A stretch of DNA of 64,000 nt from Flaviramulus basaltis (GCF_900114265.1 NZ_FPKV01000002.1:496001-560000), one strand, 5' to 3'; shown: positions 38,002 to 47,670, counted from the first letter of the stretch. Notes: a model not told the origin generated them from the sequence alone. Made by a program: numbers and translations.

Positions 38002-39030
38002 ATGACTAACAACAAGGATGTTACAATTTATGACATCGCCGAAAAATTAAACTTATCAACTTCTACGGTATCAAGAGCTTTAAAAAACCATAGTAGCATA
38101 AGTAAAAAAACAACAAAAAAAGTAAACGATGCTGCAAAGGAAATGGGTTATACACCTAACACTTTAGCATCCAGTTTACGAAGCAATAAAACAAAAACTA
38201 TTGGTGTGTTAATATCACGAATTAACAGACCTTTTATGGCTTCTCTTATAAGTGGTATTGAAGAAACTGCACAAAAGGCTGGATATAATGTTATTATTAC
38301 GCAGTCTCATGATTCATATCAAGATGAAGTCGATATGGCCCAAGCTCTATATAATAGTAGAGTTAGTGGCATTATCTGTTCATTAGCCATGGAAACCACA
38401 AAAACAGATCATTTTCAGCAATTTATTGATAAGGGTATTCCTTTAGTTTTTGTTGATAGGGTTCCAAAGGAATTTAACACCTATCGTGTAATGATTGATA
38501 ATTATTCCGCAGCTTTTAAAGCAACAAAGCATTTAATTGAGCAAGGTTGCACACGTATAGCACATATTGCAGGTTTAAAGTTTAGAAATATTTATAATGA
38601 ACGTGAAAGAGGTTACAGAGACGCACTTAAACAATATAATTTAGAGGTTGACGAAGATTTGATTGTACATGTAAAAACAATGAGTTATGAAGAGGGAGAA
38701 AAAGCTACAAACAAATTACTTGATTTAGAAACTCCTCCAGATGGTATATTTTCTTCTAATGATACAACAGCAGTAGCAGCAATACAAGTGGCAAAAAATA
38801 GAGGGTTAAAAATCCCTGAAGACATTGCTGTTATAGGTTTTAATAATGATCCTATTTCACATATTATCGACCCAGGTTTATCAACCATATCTCATCCAGC
38901 ATTTGAAATGGGAAAAACATGCTCTAAGAAAATATTAAAACATTTAAAACGATCAAAAATAGATAGTATTACAGAAATTACTTTTTTAAATACCGAAGTC
39001 ATTGTAAGAGGGTCATCTAAACGAAAATAA
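38002..39030 (+). CDS. LacI-family transcriptional regulator, probable master regulator of the locus
   Basis: A 342-residue regulator. The helix-turn-helix lies at about 4-25 (VTIYDIAEKLNLSTSTVSRALK), followed by the hinge region (YTPNTLASSLRSNKTKTIGV) and a sugar-binding periplasmic-protein fold to the end (FVDRVPKE, IFSSNDTTAVAA, IAVIGFNND). Four copies of a LacI-type palindrome with a central CG occur in the window, one of them in its own divergent promoter. It is the only LacI protein here, so autoregulation and control of GH10, GH3/GH67 and susC are the simplest reading. The inducer is unknown; a xylo-oligomer or a uronate is likely. Confidence 0.93.
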   Translation: MTNNKDVTIYDIAEKLNLSTSTVSRALKNHSSISKKTTKKVNDAAKEMGYTPNTLASSLRSNKTKTIGVLISRINRPFMASLISGIEETAQKAGYNVIITQSHDSYQDEVDMAQALYNSRVSGIICSLAMETTKTDHFQQFIDKGIPLVFVDRVPKEFNTYRVMIDNYSAAFKATKHLIEQGCTRIAHIAGLKFRNIYNERERGYRDALKQYNLEVDEDLIVHVKTMSYEEGEKATNKLLDLETPPDGIFSSNDTTAVAAIQVAKNRGLKIPEDIAVIGFNNDPISHIIDPGLSTISHPAFEMGKTCSKKILKHLKRSKIDSITEITFLNTEVIVRGSSKRK

Positions 39031-39052
39031 TTATCATTAGAGAATAATTATT
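39026..39052. terminator. AT-only hairpin between convergent genes, possible bidirectional terminator
   Basis: AATAATTAT - 9 bases - ATAATTATT between the lacI stop codon and the GH35-like stop codon. The stem is weak and lacks a clear T run, so the call is tentative. Confidence 0.3.
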
Positions 39053-40727
39053 CGTAATCGTATAATGTGAACCTTTGTATTGTAACATCATCGTTAAATG
39101 AGCGTATATGTCTACCTTGATGCGTTTGATCTCCGTTTAAATGTTGATAAACATTCCAATTTCCATTTTTAAAATATCCTTTTTCGGCTTTTAAAATTCC
39201 TGTATTTAAGTTTGGATTTTTAATGTTTTTAAAAGTTAATGAAACACCAAAACCAGCATAAAAGAATTCGTTTTCATCATTTTGAATAATAATAGCTCCA
39301 GATGGTTCCCAATTTTCAGATGATGAATTTGGTTCCCAGCCTAAATTAAATGTATGGGAAACTTTAAATTCATAATCGCCAAAAACCAATAATACTTCTT
39401 TAACATCCTTATCTAATAATACACCTTCAATTTTATTTTGCCCTTTATTTATATCTAAAATTGGTTTTATTTGATTGATAATATCATAAACTTTGGCTAG
39501 TTTTTCTTCTTTAGGTTGCAATGGTTTTGATGGGATTTGTTCAATTGAAAAAGGCGAAAACCCTAAACTTTCATAATGACCAATAGTAAAAAGTGCTTTA
39601 GCTGCAACTGTATTATCAAAACGATGTTCTGGTATAAATAATGTATTGTTTTGTCTTGCGTATAAATCGCACCAATATTTAATATTTGGGAAATAAAAAT
39701 CTGGTGAAAGCATATCAACCGAAGAACATCCTGCTTTCCAAACATCCATTAAATGAGGTAAAGGTCCTGCGCTTGGATATTCTCCTGGATTCTTATTTGG
39801 CCTGTTTAATGCTGCATTAACAAACATTGGTAAAGGATAAATTTCTTTACCCGAATCTATTATTTGCTTTGTGTATTGTGCAAAATACCAAGCCATAAAA
39901 ATTTCGTCTGTATGTAAACCTTTTCCAAAAACCTCTTCCCAAGTTCCATTAATTTTAAGTCCGTTTTTATTCCAAATGGTATAAAATTCAGGAACTAATT
40001 CTCTTTCATTTTTCTGAAGATAATCCATCAATTCTTTTGGAACATCTTCTTTAAATTTCTCATTTGCTAATGGATGATAATCTCGAGCGGTTGGTAACAT
40101 TCCTATTTCATTTTCAGGTTGCACCATAATTACCGTATGATTATTACCATCAAATTCCTTAATATGTTGCATTAAAGTTTTAAACGCAGTTAAATCTGCT
40201 TGCAAATTATTATTGCTAAACGGTGTTAAAATTTCGTGACTTTTTCCACTATCATCCTTAACTCTTGGATATTTTTCTTGATTTTTTTTCACCCAAGATG
40301 GAACATGACTTGACATACTATTTTTCCAAGAGCCAAACCAAAGCAACACCAATTTTAAATCATTATTTCTTGCTTTAATAATTAAATCATCTAATAATTT
40401 AAAATCAAATTCACCTTCTGTTGGTTCTATTAATTCCCAATAAACAGGAGCCAAAACAGTATTTAAATTTAAAGTTTTTAGCCGTTCCCAAACTGGTTCC
40501 ATACTTTCAATACTTGTAAATGTGGAATTAGAAAGTTCACCACCAAGAATTGTATAAGGTTGATCGTCAACAATTAATTCTGTTGCGTTTCCTTGTTTTT
40601 TTAAATGAGGAATACTTTTAGCACTTTCACTTTCTTCTTCTGAAATTGAAGACGTTTTACTTTGATTGCATGATATAAAAAGAAGAATGACTATTGACAA
40701 AAGGTATTTATACTTTATTTTAATCAT
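39048..40727 (-). CDS. GH35-like beta-galactosidase (DUF5597 type), lipoprotein
   Basis: A 559-residue lipoprotein (LLFISC, Cys20). The barrel has the GH35 pattern: ELSNSTF near 64, APVYWELIEPTEGEFDF near 93-109, the acid/base in VQPENEIG (Glu207) and the probable nucleophile in FIPEHRF (Glu367). A C-terminal beta domain follows (about 430-559). Related proteins are annotated as beta-galactosidases with a DUF5597 tail. In this operon with GH3 and glucuronate isomerase the target may be a galactose or other side-chain sugar of complex xylan, which is inference. Confidence 0.75.
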   Translation of the reverse strand: MIKIKYKYLLSIVILLFISCNQSKTSSISEEESESAKSIPHLKKQGNATELIVDDQPYTILGGELSNSTFTSIESMEPVWERLKTLNLNTVLAPVYWELIEPTEGEFDFKLLDDLIIKARNNDLKLVLLWFGSWKNSMSSHVPSWVKKNQEKYPRVKDDSGKSHEILTPFSNNNLQADLTAFKTLMQHIKEFDGNNHTVIMVQPENEIGMLPTARDYHPLANEKFKEDVPKELMDYLQKNERELVPEFYTIWNKNGLKINGTWEEVFGKGLHTDEIFMAWYFAQYTKQIIDSGKEIYPLPMFVNAALNRPNKNPGEYPSAGPLPHLMDVWKAGCSSVDMLSPDFYFPNIKYWCDLYARQNNTLFIPEHRFDNTVAAKALFTIGHYESLGFSPFSIEQIPSKPLQPKEEKLAKVYDIINQIKPILDINKGQNKIEGVLLDKDVKEVLLVFGDYEFKVSHTFNLGWEPNSSSENWEPSGAIIIQNDENEFFYAGFGVSLTFKNIKNPNLNTGILKAEKGYFKNGNWNVYQHLNGDQTHQGRHIRSFNDDVTIQRFTLYDYE

Positions 40728-40795
40728 TCTTTCTTAATTTCATTTTAATTAATAAATAAATTCTATGCTTTAAAATTCAAGATTCACTTTAAAAA

Positions 40796-42241
40796 TTATT
40801 TGTTAATTGAAGTTTGCTGTGTTCTTGTTTTTGATTTTATATCTTGAAAATCAAAAAAGGATTTAGCATTATTATAACATATGTCACTTACAATTTTTCC
40901 TATCCACTGCATGTCATTTGGTAAGTCTCCATTTTTAATATCATTTCCAAAAATATTACATAATATTCGTCTATAATATTCGTGTCTGGTAAATGACAAA
41001 AAGCTTCTGCTATCTGTTAGCATACCAACAGCGCAACTTAACAAGCCCATATTTGATAATGAGTTTATTTGTTTTTCTATCCCGTCTTTTTGATCTAAAA
41101 ACCACCAAGCAGCTCCAAATTGGACTTTCCCCTTTACTCCACCTTCACTAAAATTACCTGCCATTGTTGCAAACAAATCATTATCTGAAGGATTAGAATT
41201 ATATATAATTGTTTTAGGTAAACTACCATCGTCATTCAACATATTTAAATAGTTGGCTAAAGATTCGGCTTGTTGAAAGTCTCCAATACTATCAACACCT
41301 GCATTAATTCCTATTTGCTTTAAAAGTAGTTTATTGGTATCTCGAATTGGCCCTAAATGCAATTGCATAGTCCATTCTTTTAAAGCATAAAATTTACCTA
41401 AATAAAATAAAATTGCTGATTTATATATGTTTATTTCTTTAGTTGACAGATTCTTTTCTTCAATACGATCTTTTAATATAGCATCAACTTTTTTCTTGCT
41501 GAACTTTCCGGCATAAGCATGAGATAATCCATGGTCTGAAAGTCTGCATCCATTCTCATGAAAATATTCTATTCTACTCTCTATGGCTTTTAAAAGTGAT
41601 TCTAAATCTTTAATTTTCACATTTGAAACATCCGATAAAGTTTCTATATAAGTTGTGAATTCAATAGCATCGATATTAATTATATTATCGGGTCTAAAAG
41701 TTGGTAACGTTAATACATCAAAGTTTGAATTCGCTATTGATTTATGATGTTTCAAATCATCAATAGGATCGTCTGTAGAACATACAACCTCTGCATTCAT
41801 CATTTTTAACAATCCTTGAGTTCTAAATTCCTCCTTTTGTAAAAGCGTGTTGCAGTCTTTATAAATAGAACCTGCAGTCTTTTCATTAATTGGTGAATCT
41901 ATACCAAAATACCTTTTCAACTCTAAATGAGACCAATGATATAAAGGGTTTCTCATGGTATATGGCACGGCATATCCCCACTTTTTAAATTTTTCTTCAT
42001 CTGAGGCTTTACCAGTTATATACTTTTCCTCAATGCCTAAATTACGCATGGCTCTCCATTTGTAATGGTCGCCATCTAACCATACTTTAGTTAAATTTTT
42101 AAATTGCTTATTTGTAGCTATTTCATTAGGCGGTAAATGATTATGATAGTCTATAATAGGTAAATCTTTTGCAAAGGAATGGTATAATTCTTCCGCATAA
42201 GACGAAGTTAGAAGGAAGTTATCCGTTATTAAACTATTCAT
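40796..42241 (-). CDS. uxaC: Glucuronate isomerase
   Basis: Converts D-glucuronate to D-fructuronate in the cytoplasm, the first step in use of the uronic acid freed by GH67 and GH115. The 481-residue length fits the family, and the metal His motif DYHNHLPP near 31-38 and the C-terminal LTDSRSFLSFTRHEYYRR near 417 are clear. It is 20 bases after GH3 and 68 bases before the GH35-like gene. The next two enzymes of the route (SDR and UxuA) are in the divergent operon. Confidence 0.96.
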   Translation of the reverse strand: MNSLITDNFLLTSSYAEELYHSFAKDLPIIDYHNHLPPNEIATNKQFKNLTKVWLDGDHYKWRAMRNLGIEEKYITGKASDEEKFKKWGYAVPYTMRNPLYHWSHLELKRYFGIDSPINEKTAGSIYKDCNTLLQKEEFRTQGLLKMMNAEVVCSTDDPIDDLKHHKSIANSNFDVLTLPTFRPDNIINIDAIEFTTYIETLSDVSNVKIKDLESLLKAIESRIEYFHENGCRLSDHGLSHAYAGKFSKKKVDAILKDRIEEKNLSTKEINIYKSAILFYLGKFYALKEWTMQLHLGPIRDTNKLLLKQIGINAGVDSIGDFQQAESLANYLNMLNDDGSLPKTIIYNSNPSDNDLFATMAGNFSEGGVKGKVQFGAAWWFLDQKDGIEKQINSLSNMGLLSCAVGMLTDSRSFLSFTRHEYYRRILCNIFGNDIKNGDLPNDMQWIGKIVSDICYNNAKSFFDFQDIKSKTRTQQTSINK

Positions 42242-42261
42242 ACGTTTTAATTTTAAAGTAT

Positions 42262-44541
42262 TTATTGTATTTCAACAGACGCTTCCGCCATTTTAGGAAC
42301 TCCAAGTTCAAAACTACGTTTCATTGGGCTAGATCCTCCAACATATATTTTAAATTCTCCTGGTTCAATAACACGTTTTCCATCGTTATTTACCATTTCG
42401 AACATTTTTGGTGTTAATTCAAAAGTAATATTTTTTGTTTCACCTGCTTTTAAATGAATGCGTTTAACACTATTTAATTGCGAGTTAGGAATATCAAAAG
42501 AGGCTTCAACATCAGAAATGTATAATTGAACAACCTCATCTGCATCAACTTCACCTGTATTACTAACATCAACTGTTAATGTTACTGTATCGATTTTTGA
42601 GATAGAACTTGATGATAGTTTAATATTATCATACTTAAAAGTAGTATAACTTAACCCATATCCAAAAGGATATTGTGGATCTAAATTCATGTATTTGTAT
42701 GTTCTTCCTTTCATTGAATAGTCTTTATAATCTGGTAACTGATCTAAAGATTTAGGGAACGTAATTGGTAATCTCCCCGAAGGTGATACTTTCCCAAATA
42801 TAATATCTGCAATCGCATTTCCTCCTTCTTCACCAGGGTACCATACTAAAAGAACAGCATCAGCTAATTTCTCAACTTCTGCAAGATTCATAGGACTTCC
42901 TCCTGTAATTATAGCTACAATTTGCTTTTTATCATCAGGATTTTTATCAGCTGCAACTCTTAAACCTCTTAAATAATCCATTTGAGATTTTGGTAAGTTA
43001 TAATCTAATCTATCACCTTTTGTTTTTGAAGCAATTGATGCGCCTTCTTCTCCTTCAATTAAACCAGAAATACCTAATGCTGCAAACGTCACATTAGAAT
43101 TACTAGCATTTCCTGTGGCATAGTCTAAAGGATTTTCTTTAGGAACGGTTAACATAGCACCCATTCTATATTGTAATTGACTAGCAGGACTTATTGCTCC
43201 GGCTATTCCTTCCATAATACTTACCATTTTAGGATTAACACCATAATAATTTCCTAAAAGTGCTTCAGAATCTCCAGCAATTGGACCTGTAATAAAATAT
43301 TTTGGTAAATCGTTTTTTAAAGGAAGAACGCCATTGTTTTTTAGCAACACGATACTTTTTTGAGCAACTTCTCTTGCTAATGCTCTGTGTTCATCACTGT
43401 TTATAACATCTACAGAAATATCGTCATAAGGATTACTTCCTTGCGGATCAAACAATCCTAACTTAAACCTTGTGCGTAGTAAAGTCGCTAACTTATTATC
43501 AATTTCTGCCTCAGTTATTAAACCTAATTTTACTGCTTCAGGTAAACCTTCTAAATAAGAGCTTCCACAATTTAAACTCACACCGCTTTTTACCGCTAAA
43601 GCTGAAGCTTCTGCCATGGTATTTGTTGTTCCATGTCCACCTTTTCCTTTTGGAGTATAAAAATCTACAATGGCCCAACAATCACTTAATATATGGCCTT
43701 TAAAATTCCATTCTCCAAGTAATACATCATCAATTAGATATTTATTAGCACAACAAGGCTCACCATTAGTACTGTTGTAAGCGCACATAACAGCTTCTAC
43801 ATTTGCTTCGGTTACTAATGCTTGAAAAGCAGGAAGATACGTTTCCCATAAATCTTTTTTACTTGAAATAGCATCAAACTCATGGCGTAATTCTTCAGGG
43901 CCACTATGCACTGCAAAATGCTTTGCACAAGCGGCTGTTTTTAAGTATTTATTATTATCGCCTTGCAATCCATTTACAAAAGCTTTTCCCATTAAAGACA
44001 TTAAATATGGATCTTCTCCATAAGTTTCTTGACCTCTTCCCCATCGCGGATCTCTAAAAATATTGATATTAGGTGTCCAAAAAGTTAGTCCGCCGTATTG
44101 CATATGATATCCTTTGGCTTTAGCTGCATTATGCATGGCACGAGCTTCATCTGAAATAGCTGACGACACTCTTAAAGCTAAATCGCTATCGAAAGTTGCA
44201 CCTAAACCTATAGCTTGCGGAAAAACAGTAGCTACACCAGAACGGGCAACTCCATGCAGGGCTTCATTCCAATAACTATAAGGATGTATTTCTAAACGCT
44301 CAATCGCACTTGTATTGTGCATCATTTGGTCTGCCTTTTCTTCTAATGTTAATCTTGAAATTAAATCTTGAATACGATCATCTATAGTTAATGATGTATC
44401 ATAAAAAGGAAACTTAGCCTCTGCTAAATTTAAGCTAGGTTCATCTTGTAAATTATTAACTTTATTTTCATTCTTACAAGAAAAAATCAATATTGTAATA
44501 AAAAGAAATAACCGAGAAAAGGTTTTTAAAAATATTTTCAT
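42262..44541 (-). CDS. GH3 beta-glycosidase, probable beta-xylosidase, lipoprotein
   Basis: A 759-residue lipoprotein (ILIFSC, Cys22). It is a typical GH3 with TIM-barrel (about 50-390), alpha/beta sandwich (about 405-625) and C-terminal fibronectin-III-like domain (about 660-745). The nucleophile Asp287 lies in HILSDCWA, and WTPNINIFRDPRWGRGQETY near 155-174 and KHFAVHSGP near 207-215 are conserved. The sequence style fits the xylosidase/arabinofuranosidase branch. It is the first gene of the GH3-uxaC-GH35 operon and diverges from GH67 across operator copy 3. Confidence 0.92.
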   Translation of the reverse strand: MKIFLKTFSRLFLFITILIFSCKNENKVNNLQDEPSLNLAEAKFPFYDTSLTIDDRIQDLISRLTLEEKADQMMHNTSAIERLEIHPYSYWNEALHGVARSGVATVFPQAIGLGATFDSDLALRVSSAISDEARAMHNAAKAKGYHMQYGGLTFWTPNINIFRDPRWGRGQETYGEDPYLMSLMGKAFVNGLQGDNNKYLKTAACAKHFAVHSGPEELRHEFDAISSKKDLWETYLPAFQALVTEANVEAVMCAYNSTNGEPCCANKYLIDDVLLGEWNFKGHILSDCWAIVDFYTPKGKGGHGTTNTMAEASALAVKSGVSLNCGSSYLEGLPEAVKLGLITEAEIDNKLATLLRTRFKLGLFDPQGSNPYDDISVDVINSDEHRALAREVAQKSIVLLKNNGVLPLKNDLPKYFITGPIAGDSEALLGNYYGVNPKMVSIMEGIAGAISPASQLQYRMGAMLTVPKENPLDYATGNASNSNVTFAALGISGLIEGEEGASIASKTKGDRLDYNLPKSQMDYLRGLRVAADKNPDDKKQIVAIITGGSPMNLAEVEKLADAVLLVWYPGEEGGNAIADIIFGKVSPSGRLPITFPKSLDQLPDYKDYSMKGRTYKYMNLDPQYPFGYGLSYTTFKYDNIKLSSSSISKIDTVTLTVDVSNTGEVDADEVVQLYISDVEASFDIPNSQLNSVKRIHLKAGETKNITFELTPKMFEMVNNDGKRVIEPGEFKIYVGGSSPMKRSFELGVPKMAEASVEIQ

Positions 44542-44618
44542 ATCTAGAAGTTAGTTGGTTAGATTACCTAAATGTAAACAAAATTTATTTTCTAATAACT
44601 TTAACAAGCATCTTTTAC

Positions 44619-44630
44619 GCAATCGGTTGC
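44619..44630. promoter_or_regulatory. LacI-type operator, copy 3, between GH3 and GH67
   Basis: GCAATCGGTTGC in the 195-base divergent region. On the plus strand its TTG is the -33 element for GH67. On the minus strand it covers the expected start site of the GH3 transcript, the same arrangement as copy 2. Confidence 0.8.
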
Positions 44631-44657
44631 GAAGTTATAAAAATTTTACTAAGTTTA
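44627..44657 (+). promoter_or_regulatory. Promoter of the GH67 operon
   Basis: TTG at 44627-44629 inside the operator, 20 bases, TAAGTTTA at 44650-44657. Confidence 0.5.
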
Positions 44658-44660
44658 CAA
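44630..44660 (-). promoter_or_regulatory. Promoter of the GH3 operon
   Basis: Minus strand: TTG at 44660-44658, 20 bases, TAACTTCG at 44637-44630. The last bases overlap the operator edge. Confidence 0.45.
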
Positions 44661-44677
44661 TTATTTTGTTGTTAGAA

Positions 44678-44706
44678 ACCCTAATAGGCTTTATGTTTAT
44701 TAGGGT
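44678..44706 (+). promoter_or_regulatory. Hairpin in the GH67 leader
   Basis: ACCCTAATA - 11 bases - TATTAGGGT followed by attttaa. It lies between the promoter and the GH67 start codon, so it would form in the 5' leader RNA. It could be a weak attenuator or a second operator. Confidence 0.35.
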
Positions 44707-44736
44707 ATTTTAAGCGTTAATTTTAGAAAGAAATAC

Positions 44737-46905
44737 ATGGTTTTAATTTCAAATAGAATTTTTGGTTTAATATTATTTTTCACCTTCATATTTACTAATA
44801 TTTCTTTCGCAAATAATGGTTATGATTTATGGCTTCAATATAAAAAAGTTGAAAACAAACAATTATTAAAGGAATATACTGAAAACATACAAGCCATTCA
44901 ATTCTTTGGGAATTCCGAAACCATAAAAACTGCTTTAAAAGAGTTAAATATAGGATTATCTGGATTATTTGATAACCAAAATTTATTTGAAAATGATTCT
45001 CCAAAAAACCATTTGTTAGTTTTTGGTTCAGAATCTCAATTAGATACTACATATTTAAATCTTATAAAAACCGAACTTTCAAAAGTTAAAAAAGATGGTT
45101 TCGTAATCAAACAAATTCAACTAAATGGGAATTCACAAATAGTTATTTCTGCAAAGACAGATGTAGGTGTTCTATATGGTGTTTTTAGATTTTTAAGAGA
45201 GTTACAAATCAATAATTCTTTAAAAGACATAAATATTGTTGATTCTCCAAAAATAGATGTAAGAATACTAAACCATTGGGATAATTTAGACAGAACTGTT
45301 GAGCGTGGCTATGCAGGTTTTTCGCTCTGGAATTGGCATACACTACCAGATTACATAGACCAAAGATATATTGATTACGCAAGAGCTAATGCTTCAATAG
45401 GCATTAATGGAACAGTATTAACAAACGTAAATGCTAATGCATTAATACTAACGCCTCAATATTTAGAAAAGGTAAAGGCATTAGCAGATGTATTTAGACC
45501 ATATGGAATTAAAGTTTACCTCACAGCTCGTTTTTCTGCTCCTATTGAAATTGGTGGATTGAAAACAGCAGATCCTTTAGATGCCGATGTAATTAAATGG
45601 TGGAAAGACAAAACAGCTGAAATTTATAATACCATTCCAGATTTTGGTGGTTTTCTAGTAAAAGCAAATTCTGAAGGACAACCTGGACCACAAAATTATG
45701 GTCGCAATCATGTTGATGGGGCAAATATGATGGCTGAAGCTTTAGAACCCTTTGGAGGTATTGTAATGTGGCGTGCGTTTGTCTATTCTGAACATGATGC
45801 AACTGATAGAGCAAAGCAAGCTTATTCTGAATTTGTGCCTTATGATGGGAAATTTAAGGACAATGTTATTGTTCAAGTTAAAAATGGAGCAATCGATTTT
45901 CAACCACGTGAACCTTTTCATCCTATGTTTGGTGCAATGCCAAAAACTCCTTTAATGATGGAGTTTCAAATTACTCAAGAATACCTTGGCTTTAGCACGC
46001 ATTTAGTGTATTTACCAAAACTATATGAAGAAGTTTTTGAAACAGACACCTATCGTGAAGGTAAAGGCTCAACAGTTGCTAAAGTTGTTGATGGCTCACT
46101 ACATAATAAAAAAATAACTGGTGTTGCTGGCGTAACAAACATTGGTAACGATATAAATTGGACAGGGCATCACTTTTTACAAGCCAATTGGTATGGCTTT
46201 GGGCGTTTAGCATGGAATCCTCATTTAAAATCTGAAGACATTGCAGATGAATGGATTCGTCAAACTTTTACAAATGATGAAAATTTTATCATTCCAATAA
46301 AAAAAATGATGATTCAATCTCGGGAAACTGTTGTGAATTATATGAATCCTTACGGATTACATCATATTTTCGATACAGGACATCATTATGGTCCAGGTCC
46401 TTGGGTTGGAAGTTTACCACGACCAGAATGGAACCCAACCTATTATCATAAAGCAGATGGCTTTGGCCTAGGTTTTAATAGAACTAAAACAGGAAGTAAT
46501 GCAACTGCACAATATGCACCAGAAATTGCAAAAATGTATAATGATATTTCAACAACTCCTGAAAAAGATTTACTTTGGTTTCATCATGTTTCGTGGAATC
46601 ATAAATTAAAAAATGGATATACACTTTGGGATGGTATGGCATTAAAATACCAAGAAGGTGTTAATGAAGTCGAAGATATGATATCGCTTTGGAATTCTAT
46701 GGAACAATATGTAGATTCACAGAGATTTAAAGAAGTAAAAATGATGTTGAATATTCAACTCAAAGAAGCTAAATGGTGGCGCGATGCTTGTTTATTGTAC
46801 TTTCAACAATTTTCAAAACAAGATTTACCAAATGGAGTTGAAAAATCCTCTAACTCTTTAAAAGAGTTTCAATCAATGACATTTCCCTTTGCTCCCGGAA
46901 GATAA
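44737..46905 (+). CDS. Alpha-glucuronidase, GH67
   Basis: Releases (4-O-methyl)glucuronate from the non-reducing end of short aldouronic acids. The 722 residues start with a signal peptide (to about NISFA, residue 25), so it is periplasmic. GH67 marks are GYDLWLQYKKVEN near 28, WDNLDRTVERGYAGFSLWNW near 181-200, the acid Glu313 in KANSEGQPGP and the conserved acidic pair region DGKF...DFQPREPFHP near 370-395. It heads the operon GH67-SDR-uxuA-GH10 with gaps of 11, about 19 and 3 bases. Together with the distant GH115 it gives the locus both known ways to remove glucuronate from xylan. Confidence 0.95.
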   Translation: MVLISNRIFGLILFFTFIFTNISFANNGYDLWLQYKKVENKQLLKEYTENIQAIQFFGNSETIKTALKELNIGLSGLFDNQNLFENDSPKNHLLVFGSESQLDTTYLNLIKTELSKVKKDGFVIKQIQLNGNSQIVISAKTDVGVLYGVFRFLRELQINNSLKDINIVDSPKIDVRILNHWDNLDRTVERGYAGFSLWNWHTLPDYIDQRYIDYARANASIGINGTVLTNVNANALILTPQYLEKVKALADVFRPYGIKVYLTARFSAPIEIGGLKTADPLDADVIKWWKDKTAEIYNTIPDFGGFLVKANSEGQPGPQNYGRNHVDGANMMAEALEPFGGIVMWRAFVYSEHDATDRAKQAYSEFVPYDGKFKDNVIVQVKNGAIDFQPREPFHPMFGAMPKTPLMMEFQITQEYLGFSTHLVYLPKLYEEVFETDTYREGKGSTVAKVVDGSLHNKKITGVAGVTNIGNDINWTGHHFLQANWYGFGRLAWNPHLKSEDIADEWIRQTFTNDENFIIPIKKMMIQSRETVVNYMNPYGLHHIFDTGHHYGPGPWVGSLPRPEWNPTYYHKADGFGLGFNRTKTGSNATAQYAPEIAKMYNDISTTPEKDLLWFHHVSWNHKLKNGYTLWDGMALKYQEGVNEVEDMISLWNSMEQYVDSQRFKEVKMMLNIQLKEAKWWRDACLLYFQQFSKQDLPNGVEKSSNSLKEFQSMTFPFAPGR

Positions 46906-46916
46906 ACTAAATAAGA

Positions 46917-47651
46917 ATGACAAAAAAAGCAATTGTTACCGGAGGCAACTCTGGTTTAGGTTATGCAACAGCAAAAAAGTTGTGCGATAACGGAATTAAA
47001 ACCTATATCATAGGTAGAACAAAAGATAAAACAGAAAATGCATGTGCTGAAATTGGTGAAAATGCAATTCCTGTAATTTTTGATTTAAATAACTTAGATG
47101 AAATTCCTGCAATTATTGCAGAAATTTCTAATGGAGATAACATTGATATTTTAGTAAATAATGCCGGAATAAACCAAAAGAAAGAGTTTACAGAGGTCAC
47201 AAACGAAGAATTTTCAAATATTATTCAAACCAACGTTTTAAGTGTTTTTGCAATAAGTAGAGAAGTTGTTAAAATAATGAAAAAACATGACGGTGGTAGC
47301 ATTGTTAATATAAGCTCGATGGCATCTCAATATGGCTTACCAAAGGTTATAGCATATTCTGCCAGTAAAGGAGCTATCGAGACTATGACGCGTGCTATGA
47401 CAGTTGAATTAGCAGAGTTTGGTATTAGAGTAAATTGTGTAGCTCCTGGGTTCATAAAAACAAAAATGTCTGCAAAAGCATTAGATAACGACCCTGAAAG
47501 AAAAAATAAAGTATTATCCAGAACACCAATGGGTATTTTAGGTGACCCCTCAAATATCGCTGATGCTGTATATTTTTTCGCAACCAACGAATCTAGTTTT
47601 GTAACTGGAACAGTACTTCCTGTTGATGGAGGAAATAGTATAGGATTTTAA
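46917..47651 (+). CDS. SDR-family oxidoreductase, probable fructuronate reductase (UxuB-like function)
   Basis: A classical short-chain dehydrogenase of 244 residues. The cofactor loop is TGGNSGLG (8-15), then NNAG (81-84), the catalytic Ser near 133 and YSASK (147-151). It lies between GH67 and uxuA and across from uxaC, and no long-chain UxuB is present, so it most likely reduces D-fructuronate to D-mannonate. The function is inferred from the gap in the pathway; gluconate 5-dehydrogenase-like enzymes look similar. Confidence 0.85.
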   Translation: MTKKAIVTGGNSGLGYATAKKLCDNGIKTYIIGRTKDKTENACAEIGENAIPVIFDLNNLDEIPAIIAEISNGDNIDILVNNAGINQKKEFTEVTNEEFSNIIQTNVLSVFAISREVVKIMKKHDGGSIVNISSMASQYGLPKVIAYSASKGAIETMTRAMTVELAEFGIRVNCVAPGFIKTKMSAKALDNDPERKNKVLSRTPMGILGDPSNIADAVYFFATNESSFVTGTVLPVDGGNSIGF

Positions 47652-47670
47652 ATAGAATACTATGATTTTT

